A stretch of DNA of 64,000 bases from Vagococcus proximus (GTDB lineage Bacteria; Bacillota; Bacilli; Lactobacillales; Vagococcaceae), in assembly GCF_029143285.1 (NCBI RefSeq), contig NZ_JAPDSH010000003.1, positions 62,001 to 126,000 of the forward strand, written 5' to 3'. The notes under the pieces were generated by a model. That model was given only the letters and a program-made list of their open reading frames with translations, made no database searches and was not told the origin of the DNA. This document shows, piece by piece, positions 18,601 to 28,831 of the stretch. The translations under genes and the position numbers were made by a program. Positions within the stretch are counted from its first letter, which is position 1; the number at the start of each line of letters is the position of its first letter.

Positions 18601-18757
18601 GTGTAAAATAAGCAGCTAGAAAATAAGTAACTCGTCAACAGTTTAGCGCCCGAGAGGTTCAATTGCGTAACCACGGCTGCAACGGTGAAGATTGAAGGTT
18701 GAACTGAACGAATACTAATATTTTCAAGAAATTATTTTACTCCAAAAAAACATTATT
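18601..18757 (+). ncRNA. rpsD 5' leader, candidate S4 autoregulatory RNA
   Basis: An untranslated leader of about 170 nt before rpsD, richer in G and C than its surroundings, with interleaved complementary segments (GGTTCAATTG..., GATTGAAGGTTGAAC). rpsD of Bacillus is known to be repressed by S4 binding to its leader. Assignment is by position and structure potential; no pseudoknot was computed. Confidence 0.5.
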
Positions 18758-18771
18758 GGAGGAATTATATT

Positions 18772-19383
18772 ATGTCACGTTATACAGGACCAAGTTGGAA
18801 AATTTCACGTCGTTTAGGAATCTCATTATCAGGAACAGGGAAAGAGTTAGCTCGTCGCCCTTACGCTCCAGGTCAACACGGACCAAACAGCCGCGGTAAA
18901 AAATCAGAATACGGTTTACAAATGGCTGAAAAACAAAAATTACGTAACATGTACGGAATGAACGAACGTCAATTCGTTAACACATTCGTTAAAGCTGGAA
19001 AAATTAAAGAAGGTAAACACGGTGTTAACTTCATGATCTTATTAGAACAACGTTTAGATAATGTTGTTTACCAATTAGGTTTAGCTACTACTCGTCGTCA
19101 AGCACGTCAATTAGTAAACCACGGTCATATCATGGTTGATGGCAAACGCGTTGATATCCCTTCATACCAAGTAGCAGTTGGTCAAGTGATCTCATTACGT
19201 GAAAAATCACAAAACTTAACAATCGTTAAAGGTGCTTTAGAAACTGCTCTAGGACGCCCTGCTTACGTTACTTTTGATGAAGAAAAATTAGAAGGTAGCT
19301 TATCTCGCTTACCTGAACGCGAAGAATTATCTCAAGAAATTGATGAGTCATTCATCGTTGAATTCTACAACAAAAAACTTTAA
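18772..19383 (+). CDS. rpsD: 30S ribosomal protein S4
   Basis: A 203-residue primary rRNA-binding protein, opening [20 protein letters not shown]. The S4 RNA-binding domain ([20 protein letters not shown], about 90-155) is intact. It is of the cysteine-free, zinc-independent type. It stands alone, as in other Firmicutes where rpsD is separate from the alpha operon, with its own promoter, leader and terminator. TTGGAGG ribosome site. Confidence 0.97.
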   Translation: MSRYTGPSWKISRRLGISLSGTGKELARRPYAPGQHGPNSRGKKSEYGLQMAEKQKLRNMYGMNERQFVNTFVKAGKIKEGKHGVNFMILLEQRLDNVVYQLGLATTRRQARQLVNHGHIMVDGKRVDIPSYQVAVGQVISLREKSQNLTIVKGALETALGRPAYVTFDEEKLEGSLSRLPEREELSQEIDESFIVEFYNKKL

Positions 19384-19402
19384 GATCCGTCTTACAAGTT
19401 AC

Positions 19403-19441
19403 AAAAAAACTGTTTTCGTTTTATACGAAAACAGTTTTTTT
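19403..19441. terminator. Bidirectional intrinsic terminator
   Basis: Stem AAAACTGTTTTCG / CGAAAACAGTTTT between rpsD and the convergent comG operon. Confidence 0.9.
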
Positions 19442-19442
19442 A

Positions 19443-19793
19443 TTATCTATTATATTTTTCAATCCTCGTATAACTCATACCAGAATTAAGCACAATATCA
19501 AATTCTACCTCTTTTTTCATAATCGTATACTTCACTACTCCTAAATTATAAGAATAGCTTCCTTCCTCTGATAAAATATCCTCTTCTAACAACTGTTTAA
19601 TCGTTAACTCTTCTAATATTTTTCCTTCATAGTAATGCGTGACTTGCCTAAACATTTCCGATTCATCTCGATACACTGTCAAAAATTTTAATAAAACAAA
19701 AGATAGAAGTAGAAAAACTATCACTACAGAAGGAAGAATCCCGCCTGAAAAACTATTACCATTGCGGAAATATACTTTTAAATTTTTTACCAT
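19443..19793 (-). CDS. comGG: Competence pseudopilus protein ComGG-like
   Basis: A 116-residue protein with one N-terminal hydrophobic segment (about 18-40). It lies last in a complete comG-type operon and is placed as ComGG mainly by position and size. ComGG proteins are poorly conserved minor pseudopilins that help assemble the DNA-uptake pseudopilus. It overlaps the 3' end of comGF by 38 bp and ends at the terminator shared with rpsD. Confidence 0.72.
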   Translation of the reverse strand: MVKNLKVYFRNGNSFSGGILPSVVIVFLLLSFVLLKFLTVYRDESEMFRQVTHYYEGKILEELTIKQLLEEDILSEEGSYSYNLGVVKYTIMKKEVEFDIVLNSGMSYTRIEKYNR

Positions 19794-20199
19794 CTTCCAT
19801 AGTCACATCTATTATCACCCCATAACCAACTTTACTAAAAGTGCATGCTTCAACTCCCATAAGTAGGGGGTTATAACCTCCATTTTTACGTTCCTTCAGT
19901 TGATTGGCATACTTTTCAATCACTATAACAGTTTCATTTCCTTTATCAGACTTTTCTAAAAAATAGAGCCTGTTTTGTTTAACTTCCTTAAATTCCCAAT
20001 CATTACTATTGTATTCTAGTTGACTAAGAAAAACATGCCAGTTCATTTCAGATTTTTGTTGAATTGACTCAATCGTTTTCGTTTCCACCTTAATTAGCAT
20101 ATTCAATAATATAACCATTAGAGAGACGACCGCTAACCCCACAATACTCTCTATAAGAGTAAATCCTGACCATTTAATTTTTCCCTTCACTAATAACAA
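19756..20199 (-). CDS. comGF: Competence minor pseudopilin ComGF
   Basis: About 147 residues with a type IV prepilin leader (WSGFTLIESIVGL, cleavage after Gly) and the ComGF/PF15980-like body. It is a minor pseudopilin of the DNA-uptake machine. No ATG start fits: the frame opens at TTG 20199, and GTG at 20190 is an alternative, both inside the end of comGE, so translation is probably coupled. It overlaps comGE and comGG. Confidence 0.82.
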   Translation of the reverse strand: MLLVKGKIKWSGFTLIESIVGLAVVSLMVILLNMLIKVETKTIESIQQKSEMNWHVFLSQLEYNSNDWEFKEVKQNRLYFLEKSDKGNETVIVIEKYANQLKERKNGGYNPLLMGVEACTFSKVGYGVIIDVTMEDGKKFKSIFPQW

Positions 20200-20521
20200 C
20201 CATTTGTTTATCCTTTCCTTTTACCGTTAGCGTCATAATCCCTTTTTCATCCTTACGATAGTCCATACTCATTATAAAACGACCGCTCTTCTTTTCTCCA
20301 ATAACAGGTTTACTTCTTCTAATTAATTCCGTTTCCTCATATAAATATCTCGCCATTTCCATCTTACTACTATCTAACTCACGCTGATGATTTATAAAAA
20401 CAAAGAGCGGCACTATCGTCACTATTATAAATGTTATTAATCCTAACGCTACACTACTCTCTAATAAAATATATCCTCCAAATTGCTTCGTCTTAATTTT
20501 CTTTTTTAACAAATTTACCAC
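20174..20521 (-). CDS. comGE: Competence pseudopilin ComGE-like
   Basis: About 115 residues with a single N-terminal hydrophobic helix and a prepilin-like stretch (FGGYILLESSVALGL; Gly-Tyr in place of the usual Gly-Phe). It occupies the ComGE position between comGD and comGF. The start is uncertain: GTG at 20521 or TTG at 20512, the latter having GGAAGTGG upstream. Overlaps both neighbours, a sign of coupled translation. Confidence 0.75.
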   Translation of the reverse strand: MVNLLKKKIKTKQFGGYILLESSVALGLITFIIVTIVPLFVFINHQRELDSSKMEMARYLYEETELIRRSKPVIGEKKSGRFIMSMDYRKDEKGIMTLTVKGKDKQMVVISEGKN

Positions 20522-20951
20522 TTCCCAAATAAAACTGATAAACTACTGTTTTATTAGACTTAACTACTAAAAATTTGAACTTCGTGACTTTACTAAGCGT
20601 TCCTGTCTCACCTAAAAAAGTCACAAATGTATCAGTTTGAGCCTTTATAGTTTCAGGGATTTCTATATAGGAATGTCTCTTACCGCCTGTACTTAAAACG
20701 TAATCAAACAGTATCTCATTAGACCCTTTTTTCATAACAATTCGGCAAGCTTGTCCTGAAAAAACAGCAGATTCTTGTGTCACTTGAATTAACCTCTCAA
20801 ATTCTTCAAAGAAAAAAATGTCAGTTAATGCGCGTTCCATATTAGGTATCTTCATACTCGGGACTAGCATAATAACCGACACTACAAATAAAACTAAAAT
20901 CATTTCTAGTAAGGTAAAACCTGACCACGCTCTATTTTCCGGTATCATCAT
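20493..20951 (-). CDS. comGD: Competence minor pseudopilin ComGD
   Basis: A 152-residue protein with a class III prepilin leader (WSGFTLLEMILVLFVVS, cleavage expected after Gly11) and one transmembrane/assembly helix, followed by a beta-rich GspH-like body. It assists pseudopilus assembly for DNA uptake. The start codons at 20951/20948 lie within the last codons of comGC. Fourth gene of the operon. Confidence 0.85.
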   Translation of the reverse strand: MMIPENRAWSGFTLLEMILVLFVVSVIMLVPSMKIPNMERALTDIFFFEEFERLIQVTQESAVFSGQACRIVMKKGSNEILFDYVLSTGGKRHSYIEIPETIKAQTDTFVTFLGETGTLSKVTKFKFLVVKSNKTVVYQFYLGSGKFVKKEN

Positions 20952-21252
20952 CTAAAGAAATATGCCATGAAATCGCTTTGTCAGCTTGGCTTTTAGTTAA
21001 ATAGTGCTCTTTAACTAAATTTTCATAAGACACTTCTATCGTTTCATTCATTTCAAATAATTCTACTTGCGTTTTGATAACTTTCTCAAAGGCAATTTTC
21101 CCTTGATCTTCAATCTTTACACGTTGAGAAGCTAGATTAGGTACAAATAAAAGAACCAATACCGATATCACAAATAACACAACTAACATCTCTATTAATG
21201 TAAATCCATCAAACGCTTTATGTGCATGTTTACCTTTAAACATATTTTTCAT
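20932..21252 (-). CDS. comGC: Major competence pseudopilin ComGC
   Basis: About 106 residues. The prepilin motif FDGFTLIEMLVVLFVISVLV gives a cleavage site after Gly and the conserved Glu5 of the mature protein. ComGC is the main subunit of the competence pseudopilus. The start is ATG at 21252, after GGAGGGG, and overlaps the comGB stop as ATGA. An open frame extends upstream of this but lies inside comGB. Processing needs ComC peptidase, not in this window. Confidence 0.93.
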   Translation of the reverse strand: MKNMFKGKHAHKAFDGFTLIEMLVVLFVISVLVLLFVPNLASQRVKIEDQGKIAFEKVIKTQVELFEMNETIEVSYENLVKEHYLTKSQADKAISWHISLDDDTGK

Positions 21253-22274
21253 AACATCCCCTCCATCTCTTGATAAATAGGTAACAAGAGAGAACCATAA
21301 GCTAACACAATAAGTAACGCAACTAATATGAAAATAATGGGCTGAATCCATGAAAATAAACGCAAGACATTATCGTTCAATTCCTCCCATAATTGTTTAC
21401 CGTAAACTTGTAATTCGTCTCCCAAATTCCCCTTCATTTCCCCTTGCTCTATAATCCAAACCAACTCTTTTCGAAAAAAGCACCATCGCCTTATTGGAAA
21501 TAATATCGAATGTCCCTCTTCAAGTTCTTTCCCAATTTCTATTGCAACCTCTTTTAATAACGTTTGTTCATCTACTTCCGACATCAAATGAACAATTTGT
21601 TTCAACTCTAAGCCTTGATTCAGTAATTTTCCTAATTCACTTGCAAAAAAAGAGGTATAGTATCTTTGAATAATTTGTCTCACTAAAGGAATCTTTGACC
21701 AAAAAACAATCTTACTAATCATACTTTTACTCTTAAAAGAATAATTAATTATAAGCACGCTAACTACAGCTAACAAAATAATACTAATCACCAACGTAGG
21801 AGCATTATCAATCATTTTTTGTCCTAACGGTAAATCTTTCACCTCTTTGTTGAGTCCTAATTGAGGTAAGATAACACTTTTCATCATCAACATAACACCT
21901 ACTAAGAAAAAGATAAGTAAACTAGGATAAGCCAGGACTCTTTTTAACTCTACCAACTGACGTTCCCTATCCAAGACCTGTTTATGTATTAATGAAAGAG
22001 TCCCTTCTAAATCACCATGTGTTTCTGCTAAATATAACAACATGACTTGTTGCGACTCGAATTTTGATTTTGCCAAACCGGAAGATAAACTTATTCCTTC
22101 AGCCAAATCTAGTCGAAGCTGTTCAGCTAGATAAGCTGATTCTGCTTTAATCGTTACTATATAAGATAAACTCTCCTGAATACTAAACCCGTTACGCAAT
22201 AAATCATCTAATAATTTTAAAAAAGCCGCTTGTTGCCTCCTCTTTTTATGTTTACTATAGCGCTTCTTGGTCAT
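21249..22274 (-). CDS. comGB: Competence type II/IV secretion membrane platform protein ComGB
   Basis: About 341 residues of the GspF/PilC family, with two GspF domains and three membrane helices (around LIFFLVGVMLMM, ISIILLAVVSVLI and the C-terminal IIFILVALLIVLAYG). It forms the inner-membrane platform of the DNA-uptake pseudopilus. ATG at 22274 is chosen, inside the end of comGA; an ATG at 22298 is also possible. Second gene of the comG operon. Confidence 0.92.
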   Translation of the reverse strand: MTKKRYSKHKKRRQQAAFLKLLDDLLRNGFSIQESLSYIVTIKAESAYLAEQLRLDLAEGISLSSGLAKSKFESQQVMLLYLAETHGDLEGTLSLIHKQVLDRERQLVELKRVLAYPSLLIFFLVGVMLMMKSVILPQLGLNKEVKDLPLGQKMIDNAPTLVISIILLAVVSVLIINYSFKSKSMISKIVFWSKIPLVRQIIQRYYTSFFASELGKLLNQGLELKQIVHLMSEVDEQTLLKEVAIEIGKELEEGHSILFPIRRWCFFRKELVWIIEQGEMKGNLGDELQVYGKQLWEELNDNVLRLFSWIQPIIFILVALLIVLAYGSLLLPIYQEMEGML

Positions 22275-23271
22275 AATTTGTTTTAGATATAAAACCATAT
22301 GCCCAAGCCTTTTGCAACGTGTGTCGCCACGTCTTAAAGTCCTCTCCCGCAAGAAGTTCTTCACCAAATAACGTATCAAAAATCGCTCCCTCCCCTTTGC
22401 CTAAACACCCTTTCTTACATGACTGCTCGCCACAATAAGGACAATAAATAGGAAGTAAGCGTTGATATATAACCCCTTCCAAACACTGATTAATTTCATT
22501 ACGTGTTACTCCCAACTCAACTAATCGCTCAATAACATGATGTTTACTTCTAGCATGAACTGTTGAGAAAACCATATGCCCAGTCAACGCGCTCCTAATA
22601 ACAGCCCTTGCCGTTTCACTATCTCTTATTTCACCAACTATCAAAATATCTGGTCGGTGCCTCAAACATACCGCTATTAATGAATCATACGTCATTCCAA
22701 TTTTTTCGTTAACCTGCAATTGTAAAAAATTAGCCACCTCTATTTCGACGGGATCTTCGATACAAATCACCTGTTCACTGTCTTTCACGATGTCGTTTAC
22801 TAGTCGGTACATTGTACTCGTTTTACCCGATCCTGTTGGTCCGCAAAATAGATAAAGTCCTCTTTTCTTTACATTTATAGAGAGACCTTGCCACTGATTA
22901 GGAAAAAACAAACGGTAAGGACTCTCCTCTGTAAAATAACCTAAAAATCGTATGACTAAGCTTTCCTTATTCTTAAAATCTGCTACTGTAGACAAGCGTA
23001 TCCTAACAGTTTGTGTGACTTCAGATAACTCAACATTTGCTGCTCCCATCTGCCCTCTTCTTTTTTCAGACACATCCATATCCGCCATGTACTTAAAAAA
23101 TAATATCAATTGCTTACCGTCATCTTCACTTACAACCATTGGTAAAAATTGAGTATTCCCTCGGCGAAATACAATTCGATACCCTTTCTCAACGGGTAAA
23201 ACATACAAATCATTTGCTCTATAGCGTTGTCCTTCTTTCATCAAGTGTGTTCCTAACTCTTTTATGTTCAT
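22255..23271 (-). CDS. comGA: Competence traffic ATPase ComGA
   Basis: About 338 residues of the GspE/PilB ATPase family, which powers pseudopilus assembly from the cytoplasmic side. The Walker A loop GPTGSGKTST and the Asp box with LIVGEIRDSETA are intact. A cysteine cluster near the C-terminus (CPYCG...CKKGC) is also seen. ATG at 23271 follows a perfect GGGAGGT site and begins MNIKELGTHLMKEG; an upstream in-frame start is disfavoured. First gene of a seven-gene operon with overlapping junctions, usually under ComK or ComX/SigX control. Confidence 0.95.
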   Translation of the reverse strand: MNIKELGTHLMKEGQRYRANDLYVLPVEKGYRIVFRRGNTQFLPMVVSEDDGKQLILFFKYMADMDVSEKRRGQMGAANVELSEVTQTVRIRLSTVADFKNKESLVIRFLGYFTEESPYRLFFPNQWQGLSINVKKRGLYLFCGPTGSGKTSTMYRLVNDIVKDSEQVICIEDPVEIEVANFLQLQVNEKIGMTYDSLIAVCLRHRPDILIVGEIRDSETARAVIRSALTGHMVFSTVHARSKHHVIERLVELGVTRNEINQCLEGVIYQRLLPIYCPYCGEQSCKKGCLGKGEGAIFDTLFGEELLAGEDFKTWRHTLQKAWAYGFISKTNYDQEAL

Positions 23272-23321
23272 AGTTACCTCCCTTGCATTAAAGTATGCTA
23301 TAAACTCCAAATTTCACGAAA

Positions 23322-23356
23322 AAAAAAAGACAACTTATAAAATAAGTCGTCTTTTT
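23322..23356 (-). terminator. Intrinsic terminator after the YebC-family gene
   Basis: Minus-strand stem AAAAGACGACTTAT / ATAAGTTGTCTTTT with a long T tail; separates it from comG. Confidence 0.85.
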
Positions 23357-24080
23357 ATAAAGCAGCAGATGTAAATACTTCTGATACATCGTCATCTTCT
23401 TCTAATGCTGCTACCAGTTTTTCTAACACTTCTTGATGCTCTTCGGATAATTCAACCATCGTTTGTGACTCCATTGTTAACTCGGCTTGAGCAAGTTCCA
23501 ACCCTTCTGCTTTCAACGTATCACGAACCGTTGTAAAATCACCAGCTTCCGTATACACTTCAAACACATCTTCCTCTATTCGTAAGTCATCTGCACCGGC
23601 TTCTAATACTAACATCAGCATGTCTTCCTCATCCAGATCCAAGTCTTCTCTAGCAATTGCAATATAACCTTTTCTATCAAACATATAACTAACAGAGCCC
23701 GTCTCACCTAAAGCCCCACCATTTTTATTAAAAGCAACACGAATATTTGTCCCTGTACGATTGCGATTATCCGTCAGACAATGAACTAAAATAGCGACAC
23801 CGGCTGGACCATATCCCTCATAAACTACTTCATCATAATTTTCACCTTCACCGGCTGATGTTGCTTTTTTTATCGCACGTTCAATATTATCATTTGGCAT
23901 ATTAGCAGACTTAGCCTTATCTAAAACCAGACGTAATGAGGGATTTGTATCTGCATCAGGGCCACCACTTTTAGCTGCGACATAAATTTCACGCGATAAT
24001 TTTTGAAATACTTTTCCACGTTTCGCATCTTGTGCATTTTTTCGTCCTTGAATATTTTTCCATTTAGAATGTCCTGCCAT
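23355..24080 (-). CDS. YebC/PmpR-family DNA-binding regulator
   Basis: About 241 residues, opening [20 protein letters not shown], the family signature, with further conserved segments [16 protein letters not shown] and [13 protein letters not shown]. Members are reported as transcription regulators, and some as translation factors easing ribosome stalling. The start is ATG 24080, after AGAGGTG; three extra in-frame codons upstream are disfavoured. It lies 23 bp after the VanZ-like gene on the same strand and may share its transcript. Confidence 0.92.
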   Translation of the reverse strand: MAGHSKWKNIQGRKNAQDAKRGKVFQKLSREIYVAAKSGGPDADTNPSLRLVLDKAKSANMPNDNIERAIKKATSAGEGENYDEVVYEGYGPAGVAILVHCLTDNRNRTGTNIRVAFNKNGGALGETGSVSYMFDRKGYIAIAREDLDLDEEDMLMLVLEAGADDLRIEEDVFEVYTEAGDFTTVRDTLKAEGLELAQAELTMESQTMVELSEEHQEVLEKLVAALEEDDDVSEVFTSAAL

Positions 24081-24103
24081 TCCAAACACCTCTTTCTATT
24101 CCA

Positions 24104-24628
24104 TTATGATTTTTTCTTCCTACTTGTACTAATTGTAAAAACTAATATACAAATAATACCTGCTGTCGCCGCACCAATACTGTCCAAAATAACATCTTGA
24201 AACATCGGTGAACGTCCACCTGTAATCATTTGGTGACATTCATCAAGCGCTGCATAACCTGTAGCTGATAACCAACTCACAACTCCCGTTAACATTAAAT
24301 TCTTCAATCTCGGTCTTAGTCCTAAAAATAAAGCACCTGATAGTAAAAAGAAACTCATAAAATGGGCTGCTTTACGGATAAAAAACTCAACAAATTTTGC
24401 ATAACCACTCGCTTCTATACTAACAGGGCTTCCACCATACATAAAACTAATCTGACTCAGTCGTTCTTTAAAAGGTTCACCACTTAGCAACTTACTAAGT
24501 AAGCCAACTTGCGACTGCTCTTCATACGTCTGTGACGAACTGAAAAATAAAATTAAACCTACTAGTAACGCTGCACCTAAATAAAAACTTCCATTCTTTA
24601 AATACTTACTCTTCTTTGAATTCGCCAC
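24104..24628 (-). CDS. VanZ-like membrane protein
   Basis: A 174-residue protein with about four membrane helices and the VanZ-family signature: RKAAHFMSFFLLSGAL, then a DECHQMITGGRSPMFQDVILDSIGA segment spread over the C-terminal half. VanZ itself gives low-level teicoplanin resistance, but most chromosomal relatives are uncharacterised. It overlaps the upstream small gene by 23 bp, so the two are translationally coupled. The family call is firm; no resistance role should be assumed. Confidence 0.88.
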   Translation of the reverse strand: MANSKKSKYLKNGSFYLGAALLVGLILFFSSSQTYEEQSQVGLLSKLLSGEPFKERLSQISFMYGGSPVSIEASGYAKFVEFFIRKAAHFMSFFLLSGALFLGLRPRLKNLMLTGVVSWLSATGYAALDECHQMITGGRSPMFQDVILDSIGAATAGIICILVFTISTSRKKKS

Positions 24629-24893
24629 TTGCCTCTTCCTCTTCCGCCTGTTCTTTCAACAACTCTTCTTCTCTAATCACTTTAGCCGCTTCCATAACTT
24701 GTTTTATTTTTTTGGTTAAAAATGCTTCTAAACCTGTGTGATTTTGTTCTTCTTTACTTAAATCATAAAATTCATTTTCCCAAATATAAAAATTGCCTTT
24801 TAGTACACCTGCAAATTTTGTATAGAGCTTTAATAATCGCTCTTGTTCTTCACCTGCATAATTCTTTTTGATATAACTTTTTACACCAAACAT
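24606..24893 (-). CDS. Uncharacterised small charged protein
   Basis: A 95-residue soluble protein that I do not recognise. It is rich in Lys and Glu, with a Glu-rich tail (EEELLKEQAEEEEASGEF) likely to be helical. There is no signal peptide or membrane segment. A ribosome site (AGAAGG) precedes ATG at 24893. It overlaps the VanZ-like gene by 23 bp, and the pair sits between rpoC and the YebC gene. The overlap and clean start make it a real gene; the function is unknown. Confidence 0.7.
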   Translation of the reverse strand: MFGVKSYIKKNYAGEEQERLLKLYTKFAGVLKGNFYIWENEFYDLSKEEQNHTGLEAFLTKKIKQVMEAAKVIREEELLKEQAEEEEASGEFKEE

Positions 24894-24961
24894 AAAAATG
24901 CCTTCTTTCTATAAGTTCTCTATCGTAACTGTACCATATTTTTAACGACTCTTTCAAATAC

Positions 24962-24992
24962 AAAAAAGAGCCGAGACAGATGTCTCGACCCT
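24962..24992 (-). terminator. Intrinsic terminator after rpoC
   Basis: Minus-strand stem GTCGAGAC / GTCTCGGC with a short loop, then a T run. Confidence 0.88.
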
Positions 24993-25008
24993 TCAGTTAG
25001 CTAGATGA

Positions 25009-28000
25009 CTATTTCTTTTCAGAAAGTAAAGCATCTTCAGCAGCCATTTGCGCTTCAATATCGCTAATGCTATACACATTTTCGCTTGCTACGCCAACTT
25101 CTTTTGGCTCCATGTTACGGTATTTAGGCATACCTGTTCCGGCTGGAATAATCTTACCAATGATAACATTTTCCTTAAGACCAAGTAATGGATCTTTCTT
25201 ACCACGAATCGCAGCATCTGTAAGAACACGAGTTGTTTCTTGGAATGATGCAGCTGATAAGAAACTGTTCGTTTCTAGAGACGCTTTAGTAATACCTAAC
25301 AATACTGGACGACCAGTCGCTGGTGTACCACCGGCAACAAGTGTGCTGTAGTTTTGTTCTTTAAATTCTGAGATATCAATTAAAGTACCTGGTAAGATGT
25401 CAGTGTCACCTGGATCCATAACGCGGATCTTACGTAACATTTGACGTACCATAACTTCAATATGTTTATCGCCGATTTCTACCCCTTGCATACGGTATAC
25501 TTTTTGTACTTCACGAAGTAAGTATACGCCAACAGATAAAACATCACGAATTTGTAATAATTGTTTTGGTTCGATTGAACCTTCTGTAAGAGCTTCACCA
25601 CGTTTAATCATATCGCCTTCTGCCACTTTCAAACGAGAAGTGTAAGGGACTGCATATGTACGTGTATCAGTTGTTCCTTTGATTGTGATTTCACGAGTAC
25701 GAGTAGCTGCATCTTCTGTAATATCAATAACATCACCTGTTACTTCTGTTACAACTGCTTGCCCTTTCGGATTACGTGCTTCAAAAATCTCTTGGATACG
25801 AGGTAAACCTTGAGTAATATCATCTCCGGCAACCCCACCCGTATGGAACGTACGCATTGTTAACTGAGTACCAGGCTCACCGATTGATTGAGCGGCAATT
25901 GTACCAACTGCTTCACCCACTTCAACTTCAAGACCAGTAGCCATGTTACGGCCGTAACAGTGACGACAAACACCATGTTTAGTATTACATGTAAATACTG
26001 AACGGATAGTCACTTTCTCAACGCCAGCTTCAATAACTTGTTTTGTTAAATCTTCAGTAATCATTTCATTAGCCCCAACAATCACTTCGCCAGTTTCTGG
26101 GTGAAGAATTGTCTTACGAGCATAACGTCCTAATAAACGTTCTTCTAATGTTTCAATAACTTCGTTACCTTCTTTAATTGCCGTTACATCTAAACCACGA
26201 TCAGTACCACAATCGTCTTCACGAATAATAACATCTTGGGCAACGTCAACTAAACGACGAGTTAAGTAACCTGAATCGGCTGTCTTAAGGGCTGTATCGG
26301 TCATACCTTTACGAGCACCATGAGTTGAGATAAACATCTCTAAGACTGTTAAACCTTCTCGGAAGTTTGAGATGATTGGTAATTCCATGATACGTCCATT
26401 CGGAGCGGCCATCAGTCCACGCATACCAGCAAGCTGCGTAAAGTTAGAGATATTACCACGGGCTCCAGAATCACTCATCATGAAGATCGGGTTTTTGTCG
26501 TCTAAACTTTCCATCAGTTTTAATTGGATGGCATCTTTAACGCCATTCCAAATTCCAATAACACGTTCATAACGTTCGTCATCTGTAATCAGACCACGAC
26601 GGAATTGTTTTGTTACATTTTCAACTTTAGTGTGGGCTTCTTCAATTAATTCTTGTTTTTCGTGTAAGACTACGATATCCGCAATCCCTACAGTCATACC
26701 CGCAATTGTTGAGTGCTTATAACCTAAATCTTTCATTCTATCTAACATTTTAGATGTTTCTGTAATCTTGAAGCGTTTGAAGACTTCAGCGATAACATTA
26801 CCTAGATTTTTCTTCTTGAATGGTCCAACTAATTCTTGCGCTTTAATATGAGCAGGAATATCTGTTCCGTTTTCAACGAAGTATTTATCTGGAGTTTGAA
26901 TTGTTAAGTTATAATCTGTTGGTTCATTTAAGTATGGAAACTCAGGAGGCATAATTTCATTGAAAAGAGCCTTACCAACAGTTGTAATCAATGTACGTTC
27001 TTTTTGCCAATCAGTGAATGGTTTTTCTGGCATTGATGACGTTTGTAACCCGATACGAGTGTGTAAATGTACATAGCCATTTTTCCATGCTAATTCAGCT
27101 TCTTGAACGTTACGGAAGACCATACCTTCACCTTCACGGCCGTCTTCTTCCATTGTTAAGTAGTAGTTACCTAGGACCATATCCTGAGATGGTGTTACTA
27201 CTGGTTTACTATCTTTTGGATTCAAGATATTTTGAGCAGCAAGCATTAACATACGCGCTTCAGCTTGAGCTTCATCATTAAGTGGCACGTGAACGGCCAT
27301 TTGGTCTCCATCGAAATCGGCATTATAGGCTTCACATACTAATGGGTGAAGACGGATAGCGCGTCCTTCAACAAGAACTGGTTCGAACGCTTGGATACCA
27401 AGTCTATGAAGAGTAGGTGCTCGGTTAAGTAATACAGGATGTTCTTTAATAACATCTTCTAATACATCCCAAACTTCGTCTTCTTGGCGTTCGATTTTAC
27501 GTTTCGCATTTTTAATATTGCTTGCGATTTCGCGTCCAACTAATTCACGCATAACAAATGGTTTGAATAATTCAATCGCCATTTCTTTTGGTAAACCACA
27601 TTGGTACATTTTTAAGAACGGTCCTACTACGATAACTGAACGACCTGAATAATCGACACGTTTACCAAGTAAGTTTTGACGGAAACGACCTTGTTTCCCT
27701 TTTAACATATGAGAAAGAGATTTAAGCGGACGGTTACCTGGTCCAGTAACTGGACGGCCACGACGACCATTATCAATCAAAGCATCTACAGCTTCTTGTA
27801 ACATACGTTTTTCATTTTGAACGATAATGTTTGGTGCCATTAAGTCTAATAAGCGTTTCAAACGGTTATTACGGTTAATTACACGACGATATAAATCATT
27901 CAAATCAGATGTAGCAAAACGGCCACCTTCTAATTGAACCATCGGACGTAAATCTGGTGGAATAACTGGAACGACGTCCATCACCATCCAACCAGGTTGA

Positions 28001-28662
28001 TTGCCTGAACTACGGAATGCTTCTAAAATATCTAAACGACGGATAGCACGTGTACGTTTTTGACCTGAAGCTGTTTTTAACTCTTCTTTTAATTCAACAA
28101 CTTCGCGTTCTAAATCAACATCATCTAATAAACGTTTAACAGCTTCCGCACCCATTCCAGCTTGGAAAGATTGACCGTACTGTTCACGTTTTTCGCGATA
28201 TTCACGTTCAGTTAATAATTGTTTTTTCTCTAAAGTTGTATCACCTGGCTCAATCACTACATATGATGCAAAGTAGATGACTTCTTCAAGGGCACGAGGA
28301 CTCATATCTAAGATAAGACCCATACGACTTGGAATCCCTTTAAAGTACCAAATATGTGATACTGGTGCTGCTAACTCGATGTGAGCCATACGTTCACGAC
28401 GAACTTTTGAGCGTGTTACTTCCACGCCACAACGGTCACAGACGATTCCTTTATAACGGATACGTTTGTATTTACCACACGCACATTCCCAATCTTTAGT
28501 AGGACCAAAGATACGTTCACAGAATAATCCTTCACGTTCTGGTTTCAATGTACGATAATTGATTGTTTCTGGCTTTTTAACTTCACCATAAGACCAGCTT
28601 CTAATTTTTTCTGGAGAAGCTAAACCAATTTGCATGCTTTCGAATTTATTTACATCGATCAA
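25009..28662 (-). CDS. rpoC: DNA-directed RNA polymerase subunit beta'
   Basis: About 1217 residues, the length usual for Enterococcaceae. The N-terminal zinc site ([20 protein letters not shown]), the catalytic NADFDGD loop and the bridge-helix/trigger-loop regions are visible. The best start is TTG at 28662 ([16 protein letters not shown]), eight bases after GGAGGG. The frame is open to an ATG at 28683, but that ATG overlaps the ribosome site. It follows rpoB after a 170-bp spacer holding a hairpin and ends at a strong terminator. Confidence 0.97.
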   Translation of the reverse strand: MIDVNKFESMQIGLASPEKIRSWSYGEVKKPETINYRTLKPEREGLFCERIFGPTKDWECACGKYKRIRYKGIVCDRCGVEVTRSKVRRERMAHIELAAPVSHIWYFKGIPSRMGLILDMSPRALEEVIYFASYVVIEPGDTTLEKKQLLTEREYREKREQYGQSFQAGMGAEAVKRLLDDVDLEREVVELKEELKTASGQKRTRAIRRLDILEAFRSSGNQPGWMVMDVVPVIPPDLRPMVQLEGGRFATSDLNDLYRRVINRNNRLKRLLDLMAPNIIVQNEKRMLQEAVDALIDNGRRGRPVTGPGNRPLKSLSHMLKGKQGRFRQNLLGKRVDYSGRSVIVVGPFLKMYQCGLPKEMAIELFKPFVMRELVGREIASNIKNAKRKIERQEDEVWDVLEDVIKEHPVLLNRAPTLHRLGIQAFEPVLVEGRAIRLHPLVCEAYNADFDGDQMAVHVPLNDEAQAEARMLMLAAQNILNPKDSKPVVTPSQDMVLGNYYLTMEEDGREGEGMVFRNVQEAELAWKNGYVHLHTRIGLQTSSMPEKPFTDWQKERTLITTVGKALFNEIMPPEFPYLNEPTDYNLTIQTPDKYFVENGTDIPAHIKAQELVGPFKKKNLGNVIAEVFKRFKITETSKMLDRMKDLGYKHSTIAGMTVGIADIVVLHEKQELIEEAHTKVENVTKQFRRGLITDDERYERVIGIWNGVKDAIQLKLMESLDDKNPIFMMSDSGARGNISNFTQLAGMRGLMAAPNGRIMELPIISNFREGLTVLEMFISTHGARKGMTDTALKTADSGYLTRRLVDVAQDVIIREDDCGTDRGLDVTAIKEGNEVIETLEERLLGRYARKTILHPETGEVIVGANEMITEDLTKQVIEAGVEKVTIRSVFTCNTKHGVCRHCYGRNMATGLEVEVGEAVGTIAAQSIGEPGTQLTMRTFHTGGVAGDDITQGLPRIQEIFEARNPKGQAVVTEVTGDVIDITEDAATRTREITIKGTTDTRTYAVPYTSRLKVAEGDMIKRGEALTEGSIEPKQLLQIRDVLSVGVYLLREVQKVYRMQGVEIGDKHIEVMVRQMLRKIRVMDPGDTDILPGTLIDISEFKEQNYSTLVAGGTPATGRPVLLGITKASLETNSFLSAASFQETTRVLTDAAIRGKKDPLLGLKENVIIGKIIPAGTGMPKYRNMEPKEVGVASENVYSISDIEAQMAAEDALLSEKK

Positions 28663-28719
28663 AAGGTGTTCCCTCCATTTCATATTATGACTATAAGTTA
28701 GAGAATTTAAACTTAGTCG

Positions 28720-28780
28720 CTGTTAATAGCTAGAACAACAAGGAAGGTTACTTCACAGTAATATCCCTTGCTATTCTTCT
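28720..28780 (-). other. Hairpin in the rpoB-rpoC spacer
   Basis: On the minus strand the spacer forms a hairpin AGCAAGG...GTTAC-type stem ending CCTTGTT, with no T tail, so it is not a typical terminator. It may mark an RNA processing site. Rest of the spacer is featureless. Confidence 0.4.
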
Positions 28781-28831
28781 ATTAAACAGATCGATTTTTA
28801 AAATGCTAGCCTCAAAAAGACTAACGATCAA

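Noticed and set aside
24104-24628. Glycopeptide resistance role for the VanZ-like gene
   Set aside because: No other van genes are present and VanZ-like proteins are widespread in susceptible Firmicutes.
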